Source of the DNA: Poa pratensis
Taxonomy: Eukaryota > Streptophyta > Magnoliopsida > Poales > Poaceae
Assembly: GCA_947311845.1 (NCBI GenBank)
Contig: CAMZMU010000059.1
Span: 57,212,617 to 57,276,616 of the forward strand
DNA: 64,000 nucleotides
Direction: 5' to 3'
The position numbers and the translations under genes are program-made. The notes under the pieces were generated by a model that had not been told where the DNA came from, made no database searches, and saw nothing but the letters and a program-made list of their open reading frames with translations. Below are positions 33,263-45,000 of this stretch, in pieces (position 1 is the stretch's first letter; the number at the start of each line of letters is the position of its first letter).

Positions 33263-34497
33263 CACCAACTGGTAGAGCAGCCCAGTTTACTGGGGGTGGC
33301 GGCCACGGGGAGACTGGTTGAATCTCTGGTACTTTGCGTGAATGCGGGATATCCGTCGCTGGGGCCTTTTCCTTGATAATCTCTTATGTAGTTTGATTCT
33401 TGATATTTTGCAGAGATTGTATCTAACTTGTTAGGAATAGACGAGCTAGACGCCTGAGGCGGCGAAACAGCTTTCTAGTATATGTCTGAAGCTACTCTCG
33501 ATCCCTATATCTTGTCATCCTTGTTACTGCTTTGTTTCTTTTATCTCATTTCCGTATTCCAGTATGCATGATGTATCTACATAGACGATGATTGATACTG
33601 TCATAACGAGTGGCCCCAGGAAGTTTCTCTCCATCGCAGGAGGAGCAACTCTCAGTCTCGGGTCATAAAGTAAAATTCACATTTTACTAACTACCCAGAA
33701 GTTGCCACTAAACAGAACCAAAGTAACCTTTTAAACATGCTTGAACCTAAATCCTTAGGTCAAAGGATATGTGAGTACGTTAACCTTTTTGTCATATTAA
33801 TAACAATACTATGACGATAAGATCTTATAGTATATCAAAGGTTGGGTATGTCCAGCCAACAATGTGCTCCCGTTATCGTCAGTATACTTCATACCCATCA
33901 CCAAGAAAACAAGGCCATCATACAACCAATTAGTTAGTTTTTAGAGTCAAAACTAGTACTATACTCGGTGTTTATATTTCCACATGTGTGTATGGCTTTT
34001 ACTCTAAATCTAATTTCAGAAACCATAACAGTTATAGCATGGAACATAAACATTAATTATGAAACAAATTTTACTAATAACAGTTATTATTTTCTCTAGG
34101 GCATATCTCATTCAACATCCTCCATTCAAATGCTGCATCACTACTTGAATTTGGTCCACTTTGAAATCTTAGCTTGGGGTTCATTAATTTGCCCTGTGTG
34201 ATCGGCAAGTGGTCCACACCGTCAAGGAGTGGTGGATGAAGGTCTTTCATTAGAAGGGGAATGAAGGAAGGTTTTGTCGAATATGAGAACTTTATCACAA
34301 ACTATGCCGTGAGAATTCCCATAACTTGATCATTTGGCTCAATGCTAGAGATTTTTTTCATAACAAGTTTATCGATGTTTCTGTGATGCAAAAGATGATA
34401 TGGATAGCATATTTGAATTTGTCTCATTTTTCTAATCGATTTGATATTTTATTTATCAAATTTTGATTTACGGGAATATGGACTATTCCATATTAAA
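33263..34497. other. Intergenic DNA, nothing recognised
   Basis: No protein similarity, terminal repeats or RNA genes seen. Confidence 0.5.
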
Positions 34498-34605
34498 TAT
34501 TATTACATAATCACTTTTATTTATTCAAAAAATATTATTACACAATCATTGTTATTTATTCAAAAAAATATTATTACATAATCATTATTATTCATTCAAA
34601 TAAAA
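34498..34605. repeat. AT-rich tandem repeat, about 35 bp x 3
   Basis: atattattac(a/c)(t/c)aatca units start near 34498, 34532 and 34568, separated by ttattcaaaa stretches. Confidence 0.75.
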
Positions 34606-34977
34606 ATTAAAAATTAAACAATAAAAAATATAACATCATGACTCAGTGTTAATATGATTGATATGATACTAATATCAATAAGTTCTAACTTCTCATTTGG
34701 AAACTAATTTGGAAGGAACTCAAAAATTAACCGTGCTTGGGCTGGAGGATGGGTGACCGAATGAGAAGTTTGACCAGGATAAGTAATTTGACCTGAAATT
34801 AAGATTATAATTAAAAATTAAATGTGTGGCTAAGTGAGAAAATCATAATAGAATTAAAAGAATCTAGAACTATAAAAAAATCAGCTGGATTATTTTAGTC
34901 GGATCGATAACACCAACTGGAACTAAACGTGCAGACCTCTAAATGTTTCTAGTCTTGCGGGCTCTACCGTTGCCACA

Positions 34978-35110
34978 TGAAAGGCCTTTAGTCCCGGTTC
35001 GTGTCAAACCGGGACTAAAGAGGGATTTAGTCCAAGTTGGCCAATCCCGGTTGGCCAACCGAGACTAAAGCCTTTTACAAACCGAGACCGTAGGCTGTTT
35101 TTCCACTAAT
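34978..35110. mobile_element. CACTA end fragment with AGTCCCGGTT subterminal repeats
   Basis: Contains ctttagtcccggttcgtg and its inverted form aaccgggactaaag, plus gttggccaaccgagactaaag, and ends ctgtttttccactaatg, resembling a diverged CACTA terminus. Such motifs are typical of one grass CACTA group. The left end is missing. Confidence 0.6.
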
Positions 35111-35432
35111 GGCACATATCCGAAGGGGCTGCCAGACAACGAGTAGTCCCCACGTACGTCTACATGCATGAGCACAAAGACAAACCGCATTACGTTGCAA
35201 TGCAAGTATGGAAGGGGTTTCCAATCAAATATACGCATTCCTTGTGCAAATCGCGGTTTCCATGTCTGATGACGATACATTTCCTTTTCGGCTGTTAAAT
35301 TTCAGGTTCTTGATCAAATCCAAAGCTTTCCCATCTTCTTCTTCCATCGAAAGGAAAGAAGAGATCTCTGGTGCTGCGCGCTGCTACCACCAGAGGAGAC
35401 CAGACCATAGAGAGATCGTCCGAGGAAACAAC

Positions 35433-36704
35433 ATGGGGAACAGCGGGGTGGACCGGCGTCTCGTGGAGAAAGGTAAAGCCGCGGCGACCGCCGTCGACCA
35501 AGAAGAGGTTAGTACGTAGTACCTAGCTACCTTCACGCGTCTTCTCCGTCGTTCTGCTAGTTCTGCATGTTTTCCTTCCCGGCCGTCCGTCTTATCACGA
35601 CGTGCAAATCTCTCTGTCGATCGCCCACTATGTTGGATGCAAATCAAGCAAAGCTTTTCAAGGCTAGCTACTAGCAGATTAATAGATCGAGGAAAAGATT
35701 TCGACCCGGTTTAAAAAATAATATTTATATACATATACATGAACAACTTCATAAATTGACTAAGACTTAATTAATTCCTAGTTGATTGAGACTTACACAC
35801 TCAATGTTTTGCACAAAGAGCATGATAGATAGAATATAAGTGTGGAGCTATGGCCATGCATATTTTTGGAGAATTGTGAGAGCAATTTTTTCGATCCCTC
35901 AAACCATACAACTTATGTATTTGAAACTTTGCAGTTTAGTGAAACATTTGAGACAGAATGTGGGAAAACTAGTTAGGAATTTTTCTAAACTTCAAATTGC
36001 ACATTTAAATCCATATTTTTGTATTGCTTGAGAGATTTTTTTAAAAAAAGAGTATCGGGTGTTCATAACTTTTCCATTGTTGGAATTTGGAGACTTGACA
36101 AACCTTTTGTGTGCAGGATCGCAGCGTTTTACAGGAGAAACTCGACTGCGCCAGGCTGGAGGTGCAGAAGACGATGGCCTTGTCAGCCGACGCGGACGAG
36201 ACGATCTGCAGGCTGGCCGCGGCCTGGCGCAGGGTGGCGCAGGAGAGGGAAGAGGCGTTCAGGCAGCGGAACGCGCTGCTTGCGGAGCTCCAGGTGCGAA
36301 GGAACGCCCAGGCGATGATGGCGGCGCTCGCGTCGGCTGGATCACCTGAAGCCGCATTCAGCAACCGGGCCTTTGCCGACCCGTTCGGCGGGATGACGGT
36401 GCAGGAGCAGTACTACGCCGGGGCCGCAGGAGCCAGCTACTGCTACGCGTCCTCGTTGCCGCGTACGTCGGGCCATGATTCCTTGGATCCGAACATGTTC
36501 TTGGTGGACGCGGCGGAGGGAGATTCTGCCGTTCCGGCCACGGGAAGCGGCGCGCCTGGCATGGAGGGGAAGAAGAAGAGCTCTGGGAGTGAGCTCGGTC
36601 TCGTCGTTGAACAGATACTTGGTGTCCCGCGGAAGAAAGGGGAGGTGGTGGAAGCTTGTGTGGATTCTGAATCCAAAGAGGTGGAAGGTTCGGTCGACAA
36701 CTAG
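35433..36704 (+). CDS. Two-exon gene for a 220-aa protein with a coiled coil, apparently intact
   Basis: Exon 1 (35433-35507) encodes MGNSGVDRRLVEKGKAAATA plus VDQEE and ends at gag|gttagt. Exon 2 (36117-36704) starts after tgtgtgcag with DRSVLQEKLDCARLEVQKTM and ends SVDN-stop. Total 220 aa, phase 0 intron of 609 bp. Residues about 27-85 form a likely coiled coil (LQEKLDCARLEVQKT ... RLAAAWRRVAQEREEAFRQR ... LLAELQ). The rest is Gly/Ser/Ala-rich with PFGGM and a charged tail. I recall uncharacterised grass and dicot proteins of the form RLxEKGK...DRxVLQxKLDCARLExQKT, so this is probably a conserved plant gene; no function is assigned. No frameshift or stop seen. The 3' flank has a 104-bp tandem duplication. 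Confidence 0.75.
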
Positions 36705-36751
36705 AATGGGTTGATGCTTTCCTAGGTGAGCGTTCAGTATGTTGTTCACGA

Positions 36752-36960
36752 TCTCACGTAATCTTGAGTAGCCATGTTAACCTCGTGTTTGATGACTACC
36801 ATGTGTTTATCTATGAATACTGAAATAATATGTCTTGTTCTTGGCTCAGGGCATTTCTCACGTGATTTTGAGGAGCCATGTTAACATCGTGTTTTGATGA
36901 CTACCTTGTGTTTTATCTATGAATACTGAAATAATATGTCTTTGTTCTTGGCTAAGGTAT
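36752..36960 (+). repeat. About 104-bp tandem duplication in the 3' flank of the coiled-coil gene
   Basis: tctcacgt(a/g)at(c/t)ttgag(t/g)agc through tgaaataatatgtctt(t)gttcttggct is present twice, starting near 36752 and 36856. It contains a possible polyadenylation region (aaataatatg) in each unit. Confidence 0.8.
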
Positions 36961-37573
36961 TTCTGATGTTGACATTCCTATTATATATGCTAAATATAAA
37001 ATTTAAAATGATTTATATCTATGGCTGTTAATCCATTTAGCAATTCATATTCATTCAGAGTTCATCGATGGATATGTGATGTTTGCCTTCCGGTGAGAGA
37101 GCCCTGCGTCTCCTCGTCCCGAGAGCTCTGTCCTCCTCCTGCGAGAGCTGTGTCCTCCGGTCCGCGTGTGTGCGTCTCCTTCCCTCGCGATGCTTATCTG
37201 TTGGGTTCCATCGACAGAAGCCCATTAGGAAAAATATCTTGTACGCACCGCCGGGCCTGCACGCGCATGCCAAGTATTTGATCATGTATATGGTACGTCT
37301 ACCATCAGCTTTATACAGCGTCGTCTCCGATCTCAAGTAAGAGGTGAGACCTGTCACGCGACCGTGTGTCTCTCTGTCTTTTAGTAAGAGGTGGCCATGA
37401 CTGTTTAACGACAGCGAATGGTAGATATATAGAACAAAGATTGATTTGATAGCAATGAGCAAAGGTTTGATGTAATCTTAGATACAACAATGATTGACGT
37501 AGGGATGAAACCACTGAAATCCGCTTATACAAATTCAGAAAGATCAAATGACGTGAATGACCAAACCATAGGT
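36961..37573. other. Intergenic DNA, nothing recognised
   Basis: GC-rich 37080-37290 opens ORFs on both strands without recognisable motifs. Confidence 0.45.
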
Positions 37574-38023
37574 TCAGGACTCGGTCTTTGCCCGTGATTG
37601 ACGTGCACACAAAAGATCCGACACGTCCTCTGGTGGTTTTAGCTTGATCACCCTAGTGCAAAGCCAGGTTTCATTGTCGTCTCCCTTGGTCCACGTGTTT
37701 AGCTGAAGGCCTTGGTCATCCAAGTGGAGCAGCGAGAGGCTTCCGTCGATTGTGACAGTAAGCATTAGTTCATCATAAGTTGTCACGGCGAGTTGGTCCG
37801 CCGGAATCGAGAGCTGATCCGTTAAGGAGACATGGCAGGTCTTGACATCGACATCAAAGGAGTAATAATGTGAAATTGCCCCTAGATTTGTATCGTACGT
37901 CACGAGCCAGTGTGCCACACCGCGGCATACAACAACCTTTTTCGCCCCGGGTAGAAAGCGAAGATCAAGTTTATCGTGTGGCCACGCCTGATCAAAGATC
38001 TTTGTCCGTTCGCTCCAGTTGAC
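37574..38023 (-). pseudogene. C-terminal fragment of an F-box-associated type protein
   Basis: An open minus-strand reading of about 150 aa without a proper start: VNWSERTKIFDQAWPHDKLD, FLPGAKKVVVCRGVAHWLVT, CHVSLTDQLSIPADQLAVTT, ...DDNETWLCTRVIKLKPPED, stop at 37574. The alternation of short beta-strand-like repeats (GVAHWLV.YD...I..FDV, DGSLSLLHLDD.GLQLNTWTK, ETWLCTRVI) matches the F-box-associated/DUF1618-like domain that follows an F-box in large grass families. The N-terminal F-box is absent; the frame is lost near 38024, where MITE-like sequence begins. The first Met in frame is at 37918. Probably a gene fragment. Confidence 0.6.
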
Positions 38024-38076
38024 TTAGATGACTTCTATTTGGTCACATGTTGATGTATCTAGACATGTTACATGTA

Positions 38077-38309
38077 AGGAATCCACAATGCTTTGTCGTT
38101 ATTTTACGGAAGTTATTTTGCTCACTTTCCTAGGGGAGCCAATATGACCGCACATGTTTTAGCTAGTCACTCAGAGGGACCTCTGTCGATTGTTTGGCAA
38201 GATGAGCTCCCTGATTTTCTTTCTGGTGTATTAGCGGATGATGTAACCTTATTGCCTTATTAATAAAGTTTGCCATGATAGCTTTCTCAAAAAACAAAAA
38301 AAACAAATA
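38077..38309 (+). mobile_element. 5'-truncated LINE, 3' end of ORF2 plus tail
   Basis: Reads FPRGANMTAHVLASHSEGPL and WQDELPDFLSGVLADDVTLL then a stop, the end of a LINE RNase H domain, followed by aataaagtttgcc and an A-rich tail. The 8-mer TACATGTA flanks it (38069-38076 and 38310-38317), a plausible target duplication. The surrounding sequence forms a loose inverted pair (cacatgttgatg... / ...cacatgtggtcaagg) ending ggaacggaggga, suggesting that it landed in a Stowaway-like MITE. Confidence 0.65.
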
Positions 38310-38359
38310 TACATGTATGCACATGTGGTCAAGGAAGTTATCTAATTTGGAACGGAGGG

Positions 38360-39428
38360 ACTAGTTACAATGCCGAGCTCCTTTAAGAAGGAGAAGGACA
38401 TTACTTTTAAATATACAAATTATTACCTTGCAATGCGAACACTGCGAGGTTACACCACGAGAATAAAGAAAGAACATGATAACATGTACACTCGACAAGA
38501 CACCGTGTAGCAAGAGCACTCGGCGGCCATTGCCACAAAGACATGGACAAGCATTACCTTGAGGAATGAGGAGTGCTTCATAGTTACGTACCATCGAAGG
38601 GTATCACACACTGCAAAAAGTTGTAATCACCTGCATGCATAACCGACTATCCTCCATGACACGACAATGGAGCCCAAGCAAATGAAGCCTGGGAGAAGTC
38701 AATAACACATGGTAGAAGCTTGGGCGATGTCTACTTTGCTCAACGCGACACCTGTCGCAATCCGTAAGCCGCATGCCATGCTTGCGGCGGCAGAACGGGC
38801 TTCCTACCGACAAGGTGGTTTCCCTGGCGGCAGCATTTTCCGCCGTAACGCGAATAGCATCTGATCGACCTCGCCGCCTCCCACCCCAAAAATGGCCCGG
38901 CATTTTCTCGACCTTGGGCATGATAGTTCTCGACCACTGTTCGGTTTCCTTGGCTCGACGACCTCGTCCAGCAGCAGTGCGTATGGAACCTTGGGTATGC
39001 ATGCTCCATATCCAAGTCTGCGGCGAGGGCGTTGGACGTGCGCATCTTGTGACGCGCCTCCGTTTCTGCTCCAGCTTGGAAGCGCTTGAATCTGAAAAGG
39101 CTGCTTCCTCCATTCTTATGTACTCCTTTTTTCAGAGCAAAGCATCTCTGATAAATAAGTAACTTAAAAAGAATGAACTCGAGCCTTAAAACTTGTCCTC
39201 CATTCTTCAAGAATCAACCAGTGGCAGCACGCAGAAGGTTGTTCAATCTTCTCAGCCTTTGTCTCTTTTTCGTTAACTGTACTAACGTCAAGGTTCTCAA
39301 AATAAATAAAAAGAATACTACCAACCCGAACTGGGGTGCGTAATAAACATGGCAAATCTGCTGCGTTGGAAAAAGGTTAATACTCGCCAATACGACAGGT
39401 TCTATACAGAGGCACAGATCGAGCAAGG
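38360..39428. other. Intergenic DNA, no supported gene
   Basis: Long ORFs at 38604-39210 exist on both strands over the same GC-rich stretch. None shows a recognised domain or a paralogue in the window. Confidence 0.45.
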
Positions 39429-40210
39429 CACTACACGAACGACGCGTTGCGCCGACGGCCTTATTCTACACCGACGGCTTTTTGTCGGGGCCGTCGGTGT
39501 ACAACTGGAAGAGGCCAGCCCGGTCGACTTGGTTCTCGGCATAGAAAAGCCCTCGGCGTAGAAAAAGGTCTCGGCATAGTTGCCATGTTTTTTTTACTCT
39601 TCATTTTGAGCTACGCCGACAGCATTGTTCTCGGCATAGCTCTCTTTTGATCTATGCCGACGGCATTGCCATCAGCATAACTGATCTATGCCGGCGGCAT
39701 TGCCCTCGGCATAGCTCTCTTTTGATCTATACCTACTCACTGTTTTGATCATAACTTTTGCATTTGAATTCAGATTTTGATATTCTTCAGCTCGTTTTGA
39801 AGAGGAGAAGGAGATCTACATCATCATAACATGTTGCAATGTCATTGTGCTCCACTGTACCAAATATTGGCGCATCCCAATATGGTTTGATCATTTGATG
39901 CTCAAGTTTGGTATGTTTCGCTCAGAAATTCTAATTTCGACACCTAATTTTTTTGGGGTAACCCTATACCATACACCCAACATCACAAACTCAGGGCTAT
40001 ATTTGTTTGCAAGGTCATTGTGCTCCACTGTGTCAAATATTGGCTCATTCCAATATGGTTTGACATTTGATAACCAAGTTTGGCATGTTTCCCCCAAAAA
40101 CCCTAGTTACAACACGTAACTTTCCTAGTGGTGACCCTATACCAAACAGCCAACACTCTAAACCCATAGCTATTTTTGTTTGCAAAGCCACTATGCTCCA
40201 CTGTGAGTCA
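39429..40210 (+). mobile_element. CACTA terminal fragment with ctcggcatag subterminal repeats
   Basis: Begins CACTACACGAACGACG at 39429. Within the next 300 bp ctcggcatag/ctatgccgac motifs occur about eight times in both orientations, typical of Caspar-type CACTA subterminal regions. Then follow 2+ tandem units of 173 bp (starting cattgtgctccactgt at 39843 and 40016, partial at 40189). No right terminus found, so it is a truncated end. Confidence 0.65.
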
Positions 40211-40718
40211 TAACTCCCCACCGGTTCCACCAGCGTCGACACCATCGCCGTCGCCCTCCCCCGGCAACCATGTCGAGTTGCGGTTGCGCGCTCGGCCGGC
40301 ATACGTCCCGTCGCTCGGCCGGTATTCCAGTGGTGCGCTGTGGCTGTGCTAGGCAGTTCACTTACGCCACCGTCGCCGGCGTACGGCCTTTGGTCTTCGT
40401 GTCGGCCTTGCACGCTGCCAACTAACTCATAGCTGAAGATGACCGTGCCAGTGGTTATATCACTTCATAGTGGTGCATTGTGGCAGAACAGTACCCGTCC
40501 CCAGGCCGACGCCTTCCTCATCCTGGACGACAGGGTCCAGCATCCTCACTGCACATCAACGATGCATCCCTGCACACGGTTTGGCCAACGGAATTTAAAG
40601 TTCAGTATTGCTCACATGAGTTGCAGAAATATATATGCTTTCAGAATTTTTCTCTGATCATAACATGCAGGCGGCTCGGCCAATGGTGCAAGATGGTCCA
40701 GTTGCTGAAATGTTTCGA
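40211..40718. other. Intergenic DNA, nothing recognised
   Basis: gctcggccgg repeats at about 40290-40322. No gene or element end. Confidence 0.4.
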
Positions 40719-40738
40719 GAAAACGCAAAGGACCTTTG

Positions 40739-40822
40739 TGTTTCATTTTATTGAAAAGATAGAAGTTTGGTTACACTCCTCCTAGGAGGAAAGCAAACAA
40801 AAAAGAGCAAAGTACAATTAAT
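40739..40822 (-). mobile_element. 84-bp retroposon insertion with 20-bp target duplication
   Basis: A perfect 20-mer, gaaaacgcaaaggacctttg, flanks the insert (40719-40738 and 40823-40842). Read on the minus strand the insert ends ctatcttttcaataaaatga, a LINE-like 3' end. It is an extreme 5' truncation by target-primed reverse transcription (inference). Confidence 0.8.
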
Positions 40823-40842
40823 GAAAACGCAAAGGACCTTTG

Positions 40843-41869
40843 CGTTGCTGGAATGTTAGATGCCTCAGAAAATTAGGATATGACAAAATTAAGTTGAAAG
40901 ATCTAATTTCTAGGTTTTCTTCATTTCTGAGTACCTGCTTCCTTTTACAATTGCTGCTTAGGGTGCTTTTACTTTGGTTTCCTGATGTATTTTGTTCTAC
41001 CAGTTGCTTGTTGATATCTCTTGAGTAATTTGTCTATCTGTAATTCTGTGGTAATGGCGTAATGCAATATATCAAAAAAAAAACTATTGCCATTTATAAT
41101 GCTCTAGAATCCGAGTAAGTTATGGTAGGTACTGGTTTGCTCAAAACTTTTACACTATCGACTACGAGTGTCCTCTACTTTCTTGTCCCAACTCATGAAT
41201 GGTTTTCCTTTATTTCTGCCAGGTTGAATATGAGGAGCTTGCTGCATGAGGAGTATACATATTAGCAGCTTTTTTTATAGCAGTTCCACGAATAACCGCT
41301 GATTTAGCTTTCAAAAATCTTAACAATTTTTGAAATTCGAACAACTTACAATTGCAAACTTCTTTTTAAAAATGTCAACACATTTAAATCTAAACATCTT
41401 TTGAATGCGGACATTCCCAAAATTGAATTTTACCACACGGGACGCGGCATCTGCCGCGCTAAGTTACCTAGTATAAAGCAATGGCCTAAGCGAATTCCTA
41501 TGACGATGCAAATAATCACTTTTCTGATGGGCTATCCCCCTAGCTACTGTCGACTCTGTTTTGACAGATAAGTAATGCGTGCAAGACCCTGAAAGCTCTT
41601 GCCAAAAACTGTAACCGAAACCTCGGATGGCTAAAAACAAAGACGTGGGTGGTTCTTTTGTACTACCTGCCACTGGTGACCACCTGGGCAAAGTACACAT
41701 CTTCGAAGAGCCAAGCTGGGGCATCCACTACATTACTGTCCCAAACAAGCCACATTTTAAGATGTCTTCCCCACCAAGCTACATTACTGAGACTATTTGA
41801 GATGACAGTCCAGTCAAGTCCAGCTGGGGACTCATCCGTTGTTGGACTAGGTGATGCGAGGGCGGCGGA
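40843..41869. other. Intergenic DNA before the LINE
   Basis: Resembles a 3' UTR at 40843-41070. Otherwise nothing recognised. The true 5' end of the LINE may lie within this stretch. Confidence 0.4.
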
Positions 41870-41890
41870 AAATGCTCACGCCCGGAGCAC

Positions 41891-42005
41891 TCTCGCTGGC
41901 CATCGGAGCGCCGACCACGTGCGCCGCGGGTACGCCGGGTTCTCCGTCCGGAGTCCTCTCGCCGGCCATCGGATCGCCGACCACGTGCGCCGCGGGTACG
42001 CCCGG
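41891..42005. repeat. 66-bp tandem duplication in the LINE 5' region
   Basis: tctcgc(t/c)ggccatcggag starting at 41891 and 41957; each unit contains ccgaccacgtgcgccgcggg, with a cacgtg core. May act as promoter monomers (inference). Confidence 0.75.
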
Positions 42006-42061
42006 GATCTTCGGCTACGGATCCGTGGTTACATCAAGACCAATGGAGTAAGCTGGGGGCA

Positions 42062-45000
42062 GTGGAGAGACGGAGACAGTCGCTGACGGCGCCGGCGTCG
42101 GGATCGCGATTCGAGGCCTTGCCAACGGAACTGGATGTGACCGGTCAGGGAGACGCTGAATCTCATGTCGCGGTGCTTGCGGCGGAAGACGTCCTCGACG
42201 AAGAATGGCTGGTGTCACGGGACGGTGTCCGCCGGCCGCCCAAGTCCGACAAGCAGATCGAGCAGGAGTTCTGGGAGGATATCGGGTTCCCAACGCCGGC
42301 TTCTCGTGTTTGGGAGAAAGCTTCGCCGTCCTCCATCGACGACAACCAAGGTACATGTTTGTCTCCTGTGTGTAGGTCTGAAGATGCGGAATCGCCAGGA
42401 GGTGAAGGTCTATCCCGGACGTCGTCGCCTGAACTCGCCGGAAATAGGGAGGTGCAGGGCGGCTCGGGTCACGCCAGGGCGCTGCGAATGCCTAGGCTAC
42501 GGATGGGATGGCGTGGGCCTGTTCCGCGTCCTCGGATCACTCCGCCGCCGTGCCTGGGGGACTTCATGCCGGAGTTCAGTCCCTCCGCGGCGGTGCAAGG
42601 TGCCCGGACCTCGACGGCGACCGGTGCGGGAGCGAGTTCTGCGGCAATCAAGGCGACAGGCACGGAGTCGGGAAGCAATCCGAAAATTCAAAACTCTACC
42701 TCGCTGACGGGTGGGACCAAGGGGCATGCAATCAATCACCGTCGATCTCCCTGGGCTCATCTCGAACGCTGGTTCGAAGGGTTATGGAGAGAGGATCGCT
42801 ACGCGGCTAGGTCATCCAATTCTCCAGCGCCACCGTCTCGAAGCTCGCCTCGATCGCCACCGTCTCGCAACTCGCTCATCTCCATCGCCACCCCCTTGCC
42901 ATCCTCGGTACCCGCGTCTGTTCCGAGCCCGTGCCTACCTCGGACGCTCCGGAGATCCTTCGCGGAGGTCGCGGCCGCGTCGCCGGCCATGGCGGCGCCA
43001 CCAGGGCGCGGTCCCCCGACTTGGGCGCCCATGGCTCCCGGAGCTCAGGGGCAGGGAGGTGGTGTGGTGTTTGGTCAAGCTGCAGGGCCTTCAGCCGCGC
43101 CGAGGCAACAGAACTTGGGGCAGCAACAGGCAGCGTCTGCGGGCGGGCTTCAGCCGCCAGTGGGATTTGCCTTTGGTGCTGTAGCTCAAGCTCCGAAGCG
43201 GAAGAAGAAGAAAAAGAACAACGGGAACTCGAATCAAGTGCAGCAGCAGGGCGTGCTGGCAGCAGCTGGAGTGCAACATCAGGTGGTACAGGGGGTCGGG
43301 ATGCAGCAGCAGCCAGGGGGCGTCCAAATGATGATGCCTCTCGCTGGGCAAGCGAGTACCGTTCCTACGCCGACGGTGACGGCCGCAGCTCCGGCAGCCG
43401 TGGCTACGCAGGTGACCAAGAAGCCAAAGGCGTGGTGTTGGAAGTGTGCGGTCAATGAACACGCCACAAAGGACTGCCCTGTTCAACACTACTGTCATAT
43501 CTGTGAGAATGCCAAACATCCGACTCCGATGTGTCCGACTCTGAAACTTCCGAGGCCAGTAATGCTCAATGCGGGTCAGGGACACAGAGATACGATTTTC
43601 CTTCAGTTCCCAGACAACTTGTACAGGGCTGATCTGGTGCCCAAGGATACTCCGGTTGCTCTGGTTAAGGTGCAGGGCACGGCCGCCACCGCAAAGCAGG
43701 TGGAAACTCAGGTGGCGCGGTTGTGTCCGGTCAAATCTTGGTGTTGGGAAGCTATTCCAAATGGAGATGATTCTTTCACGGTAAACTTCCCGACTATGGA
43801 AGATCTGTCGAGGTTCGATGGTATTGAGCTAGGGGTTCCCTCTCAGGTCACAAAACTAGTTTTCAGCAAGTGGAAAGCGGAAGACGTTGCGCACAAGCTT
43901 GAGCTTCATCAGCAATGGGTGCATGTCACCGGGGTACCTAATCCGTTGAGACACTTTTGGGGTGTGTGGGCAGTTGGCTCCCTCATTGGCACAACCATCG
44001 ATGTGGACATAATCTCCCTTAGACGTCGAGGTGTGGTCCGTATTCTTGTGGGGATGATGGACGATCAGTGCTTCAAGGAGTCGGATACCATGGGACCGTA
44101 TATCAGAACAGATGGGGTTTTGCGTCTCAAGGGATATGACTTCATTTTCCGTCCGGAGAAGGCCGACTATATTTCAGACAAGGACTTCATTCCTTTCGTG
44201 TGGCAGCGCAAAGGCAAGGAGGATCCGGAAGACTATGGTTTAGAGGATGATGTCATGGGAGAACAAGCAGGGCTTGGTGGTTCGGCTGACGCTGGTTCGG
44301 GTTCCACTAACATGGTCATCGACCAAAGTCCGGCGGCAGGTGGTGGACAGGGAGCTTCGAATAGGCTTATGCTTGAAGGGATAGCTCTCACTCCTTTCAA
44401 CCCCAACCCAAAAACTCCTAGGGCCATCGCTTTGGTGAATCAGTGGAGAGAAGCATATTGGTCAACGTGGACTGATTGCACCTCCGTGTGCTAGCCCTCC
44501 ACTGGACACTTACGTAGTTGGACATCAGCTTCAGTCCGACGCGGTTCTGCAGCAGCGGTGCACCATCTCCGGGACGAGGATGCAGGAAATGGTGCAGTCT
44601 GCAGTTGGTGGCGGGCCGCTGTGTACTGTCTGTGTGGCGGACAGTGGAGTTGCGGCGTCAGGTGCGGGAGCTTGTGAGGTCCCTGCCCAGGAGACGCTAG
44701 CTCAGCGTGCGCCCAACATGCCAGACGATAATGCAGCCCACCTACAGGCTGCTGGGCCGCTGCTCGTCGACTGCGCGGAAGGCTCCGTGGACACAGAGGA
44801 GAGCCACGAAGCGGGTGCGGCTGTTGCGCCGCTGCTCGTCGACCGTGCAGCAGCCTCGGTGGATGTGGAGGTGGGCCACGAGGTGTGTGTGGCTTCCGCG
44901 TCGCCGATGCAGGGTGCTGGCTTGATGGTGGGCTCGCTGAGCTGCCCCGTGCCGGGCCGCCGGGCAGCGAATAGCGTGGGTGTCGCCATTGTGGAGGGGG

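Noticed and set aside
38604..39210. Minus-strand ORFs of 156-169 codons and a plus-strand ORF of 129 codons
   Set aside because: Mutually overlapping in several frames, no recognised domain, no splice or family support.
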